Source of the DNA: Granulosicoccaceae bacterium | Lineage (GTDB): Bacteria; Pseudomonadota; Gammaproteobacteria; Granulosicoccales; Granulosicoccaceae | Assembly (NCBI GenBank): GCA_023301405.1 | Contig: JALZUX010000093.1 | Coordinates: forward strand, 1-10,840 | DNA length: 10,840 nucleotides | Direction of reading: 5' to 3' | Shown: in pieces, positions 6,232 to 10,840 of the stretch | How positions within the stretch are numbered: the stretch's first letter is position 1 | How the letters are laid out: each line of letters begins with the position of its first letter | Translations under genes and position numbers: made by a program | Notes under the pieces: model-generated | Told to the model about the DNA's origin: nothing | What the model saw: the letters and a program-made list of their open reading frames with translations, nothing else | Databases searched by the model: none

Positions 6232-7203
6232 CTAAACAGTCGCTTCCTGCAGGTACAACAGTGATTGATAAGCCACAAAAGCGATGACGAACATCAGTCC
6301 TTCAACACGGTTGATTCTTCCGCCGGCTTTTTTCCATCCAACGCAAAAAATAAATAGTGCGATTGTGAGCGCAATGTGCACCATTGCATCGCGATTGCGC
6401 ACCATGATGTCTAGATCTCCCGGTGCTAATGTCGCAACGATACCCAGTACCGCCAGTGCGTTGAACATGTTTGAGCCAACAATACTTCCTATTGCTAACC
6501 CGAATTCTTTCCTCAAAACACTGGCGATTGTAGCGGCGAGCTCGGGCAAGCTGGTGCCCACGGCGATAATAGACAAGCCGATCATTAGTTCGCTTACATT
6601 GGCTGCCCGAGCGATCTCAACCGCCCCCCAGACCAGTGTTTTAGAGCTAACGAGCAGCACGATCAGAGCGGTAATGGTAATGAGTACGGAATTTTTAGTG
6701 TCAGCTTTTACGTCAACATTGTCTTCGTACTCGTCGCCTATGGCGTCGTCTGGTTGTGACTTTCCCTGCCAGACTAACCACAGTAGGCACAAAACTAGAG
6801 TCACCAGTAAGGCAATCCCGTCAGTTTTTGATAGGTGCAGGTCATAGATTAATGCTGTTGAAAAAAGCACTACGCCAAGTAGTAGTGGTATTTCGCGGCG
6901 AAGTACGGTGGACGCCACAGGTATTGGTATAAAAAGACTGGCAGCACCAAGTATCAGGGCGATGTTGGCAATGTTTGAGCCGATCGCATTGCCCACAGCG
7001 ATTGCTGAATTGCCGCTGGTGGCTGACATGACGGCGATTAACATTTCTGGCGCCGAGGTGCCGAAGCTGACGATAGTCAGGCCGATCAGCAGCGGCGATA
7101 TGCCAAACTTATAGGCGATCGAGCTTGCGCCGTCGACAAATTTGTCGGCGCTGATGGCGAGCAGCGCCAGGCTGACAACTATCGAAAAAATTGGTAGTAA
7201 CAT
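6232..7203 (-). CDS. Calcium/sodium antiporter, CaCA superfamily (YrbG-like inner-membrane exchanger)
   Basis: A 323-residue integral membrane protein predicted to exchange Ca2+ for Na+ or H+ across the inner membrane. It shows the internal duplication of the CaCA superfamily. The first alpha repeat has FGTSAPE (47-53, E53 a likely ion ligand) and GNAIGSNIAN (71-80). The second has VGTSLPE (215-221, E221) and GSIVGSNMFN (239-248). About ten hydrophobic segments are visible, and both halves begin with a segment leading into a G-(I/L)-S/T turn. The hydrophilic loop joining the halves (about 147-171) is strongly acidic, with eight Asp/Glu between 152 and 168. The ATG at 7203 has no strong ribosome site. 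It lies 54 bp after the histidine kinase on the same strand, which suggests co-transcription. YrbG is the nearest named relative; the ion is inferred from the family. Confidence 0.9.
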   Translation of the reverse strand: MLLPIFSIVVSLALLAISADKFVDGASSIAYKFGISPLLIGLTIVSFGTSAPEMLIAVMSATSGNSAIAVGNAIGSNIANIALILGAASLFIPIPVASTVLRREIPLLLGVVLFSTALIYDLHLSKTDGIALLVTLVLCLLWLVWQGKSQPDDAIGDEYEDNVDVKADTKNSVLITITALIVLLVSSKTLVWGAVEIARAANVSELMIGLSIIAVGTSLPELAATIASVLRKEFGLAIGSIVGSNMFNALAVLGIVATLAPGDLDIMVRNRDAMVHIALTIALFIFCVGWKKAGGRINRVEGLMFVIAFVAYQSLLYLQEATV

Positions 7204-7257
7204 AGTGGCTGATAAAATCTAAGCAGAGTGGTGGTGAAAGAGTATATCTGGTTGCTG

Positions 7258-8658
7258 TCAGGCGGCGGCTTGATCTATGGCGCGACTGCGAAAGCCCAGT
7301 GTGGCAATTAATCCTGGCTGATTGTCTGTTAGTTTTAGCTCGGCGCCGTGCATACGGGCCACAGCTTGAACCAGGCTCAGTCCAAGGCCGTTGCCGGGTG
7401 ATTTGCGTTCGTTTTCAAGACGTACAAACCGTTGCAGTACCCGATCTCTTTCATGGCGGGGAATGCCCGGGCCGTTGTCTCTGATGGTAATCTTGAATTC
7501 ATTATCGTTGCCGGAAACGTGCAGTCCCACCAGTCCGTTGACGCGAGTGTACTTAATGGCGTTATCCAGAAGGTTGGTGATGGCTTGCGCCAGCAAGTGA
7601 CGATTGCCATAGAAAATCGGGTTGGAGGTTATGCGTTCTTCAAACTGCAAGTCGGCGTCTTCTGCAACTGCGCCATATAGCTCACTGAGCTCGGCCGCCA
7701 ATTCACCCATGTGTACATGTTGCCATTCTGTTTTATCCAGTCCGGCTTCGAGCCTCGCGATGCTTAGCATGGCGTTGAATGTGTGGATCATGCCGTCGGC
7801 TTCAGAAATTGATGATTCAATAGTGTTGCGGTATTCGTCGTCACTGCGGTTTTCCAGCAGAGTGACTTCCAGTCGATTGCGTAATCGCGTCAGAGGGCTG
7901 CGTAAATCATGCGCCACGTTGTTGGTGACTTGCTGCATGCTGATCATCAGGTCTTCAATACGAGTAAGCATTTGATTGATTTTAACGGCAATGGCGTCGA
8001 ACTCGTCGCGTCTTTCGGTGACTGGAATACGTCTGGAGAACGCGCCACTCATGATTTCGCCAGCGGTTTTATTGACTGATGCTATGCGAGTCAGCACGCT
8101 CATGCTCATCCATATGCCGCCAAGTATGGCAAATATCAGCGTAATAATGGTTGCCCCGACCACCAGTGCAAAGGTGTAGTCGAGCAGGGCTTTTTCATCA
8201 CTGATCTCATGACCGATGGTGAGTTTCAAACCGTTTGAAAACTGTGTTTGTGCCACCCGAACCGGTAGCACGCTGCGTGGAGAGTCAGCGGGCAGATCAA
8301 CGACTTCACCCATTGGTTTGGTGCTGTGGGTGCGGACCGATTTGATTCGCAGAGGCCATTCTTGCTCACCGCCATCGGTGATTTCGCTGCCTTCGCTTTC
8401 AAGGTAGTAAAAGCGCCCGTAGGTGTCGACCTGATTGCGTTGCTGAATGGCATCGAGTAATTCGGTGAGCGCGCCGGATTTGTACAGATTGACGAGAAAG
8501 TCTGTTTCAAGCCGCAAGCGTGCATCGACCTGTGATTCGATTTCATCGCGCAGGGACCAATATATAAAACCCAGTGTGACCGCTGAAAACATACTGAACA
8601 GCGCTGCATAGATTATTGTCAGACGAAAGGCGGTAGTGCTGAATAAGCGAATATTCAT
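7258..8658 (-). CDS. Two-component sensor histidine kinase (HAMP, HisKA, HATPase)
   Basis: A 466-residue inner-membrane sensor kinase that should phosphorylate the response regulator at 8878-9552. TM1 spans about 12-35, a periplasmic region of roughly 120 residues about 37-157, and TM2 about 160-185. A HAMP linker follows (about 186-240), then the H-box NNVAHDLRSPLTRLR with phospho-accepting H250. The ATPase domain has the N-box around N362-N366, DNGPG at 394-398 and GNGLGLS at 422-428, so the kinase looks complete. The periplasmic part has no motif I recognise, so the stimulus is unknown; it is rich in charged residues. I chose the ATG at 8658, directly before the basic end and TM1. A TTG at 8694 would add 12 residues. 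Neither has a good ribosome site. The antiporter follows 54 bp downstream. Confidence 0.93.
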   Translation of the reverse strand: MNIRLFSTTAFRLTIIYAALFSMFSAVTLGFIYWSLRDEIESQVDARLRLETDFLVNLYKSGALTELLDAIQQRNQVDTYGRFYYLESEGSEITDGGEQEWPLRIKSVRTHSTKPMGEVVDLPADSPRSVLPVRVAQTQFSNGLKLTIGHEISDEKALLDYTFALVVGATIITLIFAILGGIWMSMSVLTRIASVNKTAGEIMSGAFSRRIPVTERRDEFDAIAVKINQMLTRIEDLMISMQQVTNNVAHDLRSPLTRLRNRLEVTLLENRSDDEYRNTIESSISEADGMIHTFNAMLSIARLEAGLDKTEWQHVHMGELAAELSELYGAVAEDADLQFEERITSNPIFYGNRHLLAQAITNLLDNAIKYTRVNGLVGLHVSGNDNEFKITIRDNGPGIPRHERDRVLQRFVRLENERKSPGNGLGLSLVQAVARMHGAELKLTDNQPGLIATLGFRSRAIDQAAA

Positions 8659-8670
8659 CGGGTTGGCGTC

Positions 8671-8686
8671 GAGGATTGAGGATTGA
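8671..8686. repeat. Short tandem repeat before the kinase start
   Basis: Two adjacent copies of GAGGATT (8671-8677, 8678-8684) plus a partial third lie just upstream of the kinase ATG. A seven-base unit could change number by slippage, but with two copies this is more likely chance. A change would alter the spacing and frame relation to the upstream TTG. Confidence 0.3.
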
Positions 8687-8810
8687 CCGCGCAAGCAATG
8701 CCCGGCTGGGTAGAAGTCAGGGCAGGTCTTCTGGCAGTGTTCGACCCGAGTGATTGGAATGGGTGTTTGTTTATGGCTGCCACGTAGAAATGTGCCTTTG
8801 TAAATGCAAT

Positions 8811-8831
8811 GTGGCCCGGAACACGGGCCAC
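8811..8831. other. GC-rich stem-loop in the gap between response regulator and kinase
   Basis: GTGGCCCG (8811-8818) and CGGGCCAC (8824-8831) form a perfect eight-base stem with a five-base loop. On the minus strand it lies 47 nt after the regulator stop and about 150 nt before the kinase start. The bases after it (ATTGCATTTAC) are only mildly U-rich, so it may be a leaky terminator or a 3' stabiliser that makes regulator expression exceed kinase expression. Confidence 0.5.
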
Positions 8832-8877
8832 TTAAGTTGGGTCAAAGACAGTCTGGGTAACAGTGAACGCGTGGCGC

Positions 8878-9552
8878 TCAGCCCTCAACCAGCTTGTATC
8901 CCGCGCCACGCACGGTGTGTAATAACGGTTGTTCGAAATCTTTGTCGATTTTGCTGCGTAAACGACTGATTTGAACATCGATGACATTAGTTTGCGGGTC
9001 AAAGTGATAGTCCCACACGTTTTCCAGCAACATGCTGCGGGTGACTACTTGTCCGGCATGGCGCATTAAATACTCTAGCAAACGAAATTCACGCGGTTGC
9101 AGGTTGATGTTAGCACCAGCCCGTGTGACTTTATGTTTCAACAAGTCAAGGGTCAGGTCTGCAACACGTAGAGTGGTGACAGCGTTTTCCGGCTGAGCGC
9201 GGCGCGATAGTGCTTGTAAGCGTGCGTGCAGCTCGGAAAGTGAATAAGGCTTGGTCAGGTAATCGTCGCCGCCGGCGCGAAGCCCTGTGACTCTTTCGTC
9301 AACGTCGTCCAGTGCACTAAGGATCAGCACCGGGGTGTTGTCGCCGCTGCGACGCAGGTCTTCAATCATGGATATGCCGTCTTTGCGAGGCATCATCCGG
9401 TCGATAACCATGGCGTCGTAGGCGTTGGTCTTTGCGTAGCTGAGTCCGGATTCACCGTCGTCTGCGTGATCCACAGCATGGCCGATTTCGTTTAATCCCT
9501 TGACGAGATAGCCGGCTGCCTCCATATCATCTTCAACTAATAGTATGCGCAT
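8878..9552 (-). CDS. OmpR/PhoB-family response regulator
   Basis: A 224-residue DNA-binding response regulator, partner of the kinase downstream. Receiver domain at 1-115: acidic pair D8-D9, phosphorylation site D51 in VIDRMMP, S79 in ILSALDD, and K101 in YLTKPY. The winged-helix output domain is about 128-222, with LTLDLLKHKV, the LQPREFRLLEYLMRH helix, the recognition-helix region VWDYHFDPQTNVIDVQISRLRSK (described by its ends) and the closing HTVRGAGYKL hairpin. All are standard for the OmpR subgroup. The ATG at 9552 gives the typical MRILLVEDD start; the ribosome site is weak (GAG). The gap to the kinase is 219 bp, unusually long for such pairs. It is divergent from the HtrA protease, and the 188-bp region between them holds dyads that could be its operators. 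Regulon unknown. Confidence 0.96.
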   Translation of the reverse strand: MRILLVEDDMEAAGYLVKGLNEIGHAVDHADDGESGLSYAKTNAYDAMVIDRMMPRKDGISMIEDLRRSGDNTPVLILSALDDVDERVTGLRAGGDDYLTKPYSLSELHARLQALSRRAQPENAVTTLRVADLTLDLLKHKVTRAGANINLQPREFRLLEYLMRHAGQVVTRSMLLENVWDYHFDPQTNVIDVQISRLRSKIDKDFEQPLLHTVRGAGYKLVEG

Positions 9553-9579
9553 GTATTAAACTCGTACTGAAGCGGTGAT

Positions 9580-9599
9580 CGACGCTTGTCATGGCGTCG
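9580..9599. promoter_or_regulatory. Inverted repeat in the regulator-protease control region
   Basis: CGACGC (9580-9585) and GCGTCG (9594-9599) are perfect six-base arms around eight bases, starting 28 bases upstream of the response regulator ATG. It could be an operator or a hairpin in the regulator leader. A TTGTCA (-35-like for the plus strand) lies inside the spacer and next to it, but no convincing -10 follows. Confidence 0.35.
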
Positions 9600-9647
9600 G
9601 TTAAAACCCGATTAGATGGAACGGCGGTTATCCAAGAAATAATAACC
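9599..9647. promoter_or_regulatory. GGTTA/TAACC dyads, candidate operator for the response regulator
   Basis: GGTT-AA-AACC (9599-9608) is followed by GGTTAT (9626-9631) and ATAACC (9642-9647), the latter pair separated by ten bases. The same short word thus occurs four times in 49 bases, as direct and inverted copies, between two divergent genes. OmpR-family proteins bind repeated half-sites, usually direct repeats about 11 bp apart, and this spacing does not fit neatly. The assignment is tentative. TATTAT on the minus strand (9639-9644) overlaps one arm and might be a -10 for the regulator. Confidence 0.35.
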
Positions 9648-9730
9648 AAATCGTTGCCATTTACATTTTGTGGATGATGGAAAATGAAACAAGCCAGCGA
9701 TCCACGAATCCCTCTAGGAATATTGATTCA

Positions 9731-9758
9731 GGAACTTGAAATGATTGAGAACTTCCAA
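9731..9758 (+). promoter_or_regulatory. RpoE/AlgU-like promoter candidate overlapping the protease start
   Basis: GGAACTT (9731-9737) is a full match to the extracytoplasmic sigma-E -35 consensus. TTCCAA (9753-9758) follows after 15 bases and matches four of six positions of the -10 (GTCTAA). HtrA/MucD proteases are classic members of this regulon. The same bases supply the AGGAA ribosome site for the ATG at 9741, so the match may have arisen for translation. If it is a promoter, transcription would start near 9765 and translation would need a later start. Confidence 0.3.
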
Positions 9759-10840
9759 GTCCAGAGGCGTAGCGTGCAATCATCCCATATTGCAGCGTTC
9801 TCTGCCATCGCCAACGACGCCATCAGAGTTGTTTATCGGGTGCTTGTGCCGGTTTTGCTTGTCTTTTTTGCACTTCAAAGTCAACCCGCAATTGCCATAG
9901 ATTTGCCTGATTTTAAGCGCTTGGTAGCAGAGAAAGGCTCGGCTGTTGTAAAAGTTACAGTCGTGACAAAAAGCGGTGCTGAAAGTGGGATCACTAGCTT
10001 GCCAAATTTTAATGAAGAAGAGATACCAGAATTTTTCCAGCGGTTCTTTGAAGATTTGCCTAATTTGCCCAATCAGCCTCCTTCCGGCAGCTCGCCAGCG
10101 GGCTTTGGGTCAGGGTTTGTATTGTCACCAAACGGCTTCATTGTCACTAATGCTCATGTAGTGAAAAACGCCGAGTCCATAGTGGTCAGTTTTCCGGATC
10201 GGCGACAGTTTGATGCTAGTTTGGTCGGTTCAGATGAGCGAACAGATGTGGCTGTCTTGAAAATTGAAGCCACCGGCCTGCCAACGCTTAGTCTCGGCGA
10301 TTCCAGCAGCTTGAAGGTCGGGCAGTGGGTTTTAGCGATCGGATCGCCGTTCGGCTTTGAGTACACAGCTACCCAGGGGATAGTCTCGGCGCTTGCCCGC
10401 AGTTTGCCTAATGATACCTATGTCCCCTTTATCCAGACAGATGTCGCGGTAAATCCCGGAAACTCAGGTGGCCCCTTATTTGACCTTGATGGCAAGGTCG
10501 TCGGCGTGAACTCCCAGATTTTTTCTCAATCGGGCGGATACATGGGATTGTCGTTTGCGATACCAGCTAACGTTGTTGCATCGGTGACCAAGCAACTCAG
10601 GGAAAAAGGCTATGTCAGTCGCGGCTGGCTGGGGGTGACCATTCAGGATGTCAATCGGGCGCTAGCTGAGTCGTTCGGGTTGGACAAGCCTGCTGGTGCG
10701 TTGGTCGCTCAGGTGACGGAAGGCAGTCCGGCCGCAGAGGCTGGAATTAAAACAGGTGATGTCATCATTTCGTTCAATGCGCAGGAGATATCGCTGTCGG
10801 CAGATTTGCCCCCGATTGTAGGCAATACAGAGGTTGGTCG
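9741..10840 (+). CDS. mucD: Periplasmic serine protease/chaperone of the HtrA family, MucD/DegQ type (3' end outside window)
   Basis: Degrades or refolds misfolded envelope proteins in the periplasm. The first 366 residues are present. A hydrophobic core (VLVPVLLVFFAL, 34-45) and the AIA site before I53 make a signal peptide with a long N-region. The trypsin-like domain holds the triad H139 (TNAHVV), D169 (ERTDVAVLKI) and S242 (NPGNSGGPL). PDZ1 begins near 293 (RGWLGVTIQDV) and is cut by the window end; a second PDZ would be expected. Stretches such as SLPNDTYVPFIQTDVAVNPG and LAESFGLDKPAGALVAQV are very close to Pseudomonas MucD as I recall it. The LA loop (about 75-110) is short, unlike DegP. 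I prefer the ATG at 9741, with AGGAA upstream. An ATG at 9684 and GTGs at 9774 (after AGAGG) and 9840 are possible. It is divergent from the response regulator. Confidence 0.92.
   Translation, partial: MIENFQVQRRSVQSSHIAAFSAIANDAIRVVYRVLVPVLLVFFALQSQPAIAIDLPDFKRLVAEKGSAVVKVTVVTKSGAESGITSLPNFNEEEIPEFFQRFFEDLPNLPNQPPSGSSPAGFGSGFVLSPNGFIVTNAHVVKNAESIVVSFPDRRQFDASLVGSDERTDVAVLKIEATGLPTLSLGDSSSLKVGQWVLAIGSPFGFEYTATQGIVSALARSLPNDTYVPFIQTDVAVNPGNSGGPLFDLDGKVVGVNSQIFSQSGGYMGLSFAIPANVVASVTKQLREKGYVSRGWLGVTIQDVNRALAESFGLDKPAGALVAQVTEGSPAAEAGIKTGDVIISFNAQEISLSADLPPIVGNTEVG

Noticed and set aside
6284..6847. A 187-codon open frame on the plus strand
   Set aside because: It is antisense to the antiporter, whose alpha-repeat motifs are clear; its Ser/Ile/Thr-rich product is what antisense of a membrane protein yields.
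7622..7975. A Ser-rich 117-codon open frame on the plus strand
   Set aside because: It is antisense to the kinase H-box and HAMP coding region and shows no motifs.
8226..8609. A 127-codon open frame on the minus strand
   Set aside because: It is out of frame with the kinase periplasmic region; the kinase frame is continuous and conserved, so this is a shadow.

Overview
The window looks like chromosomal DNA from a gammaproteobacterium, probably marine or environmental, of roughly even base composition. The evidence is the rph-rdgB-hemW cluster diverging from yicC, an RluE pseudouridine synthase, a four-cysteine L31, and a protease that closely resembles Pseudomonas MucD. I see no prophage, insertion sequence, CRISPR array, rRNA or tRNA. 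No gene-free stretch is longer than about 220 bases. Bases 1-204 hold nothing I can support.

Left part (205-4999, all minus strand). Read in transcription order: rph (RNase PH), rdgB (ITP/XTP pyrophosphatase, GTG start inside the end of rph), hemW (radical SAM haem chaperone), a 61-residue CPXCG zinc-ribbon protein, rpmE (ribosomal protein L31), a stand-alone 5'-3' exonuclease of the FEN family, and rluE (23S rRNA pseudouridine synthase). The theme is RNA and ribosome maturation plus nucleotide and DNA housekeeping. The 3' end of hemW carries a long imperfect palindrome (2353-2409) that encodes a C-terminal tail the family normally lacks. It looks like an inserted REP-type element.

Middle (5000-6231). 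yicC (endoribonuclease, plus strand) is transcribed away from rph. The 197-bp gap between them has an extended -10 candidate and an inverted repeat. yicC then converges on the next minus-strand block.

Right part (6232-10840). On the minus strand, an OmpR-type response regulator, a HAMP-containing sensor histidine kinase and a CaCA-family cation exchanger lie in line and may form one signalling and transport operon. Divergent from the regulator is a periplasmic HtrA protease of the MucD/DegQ type, cut off by the window end inside its first PDZ domain. The shared control region (9553-9740) contains several dyads and a GGAACTT box that matches the RpoE/AlgU -35 consensus. Together these genes suggest an envelope-stress or divalent-cation response locus. 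That link is inferred from gene order.

Most of the window is ordinary conserved genes. The points most worth a second look are the palindrome in hemW, the RR/kinase/antiporter/protease arrangement with its control region, and the intact metal sites of the stand-alone FEN nuclease.
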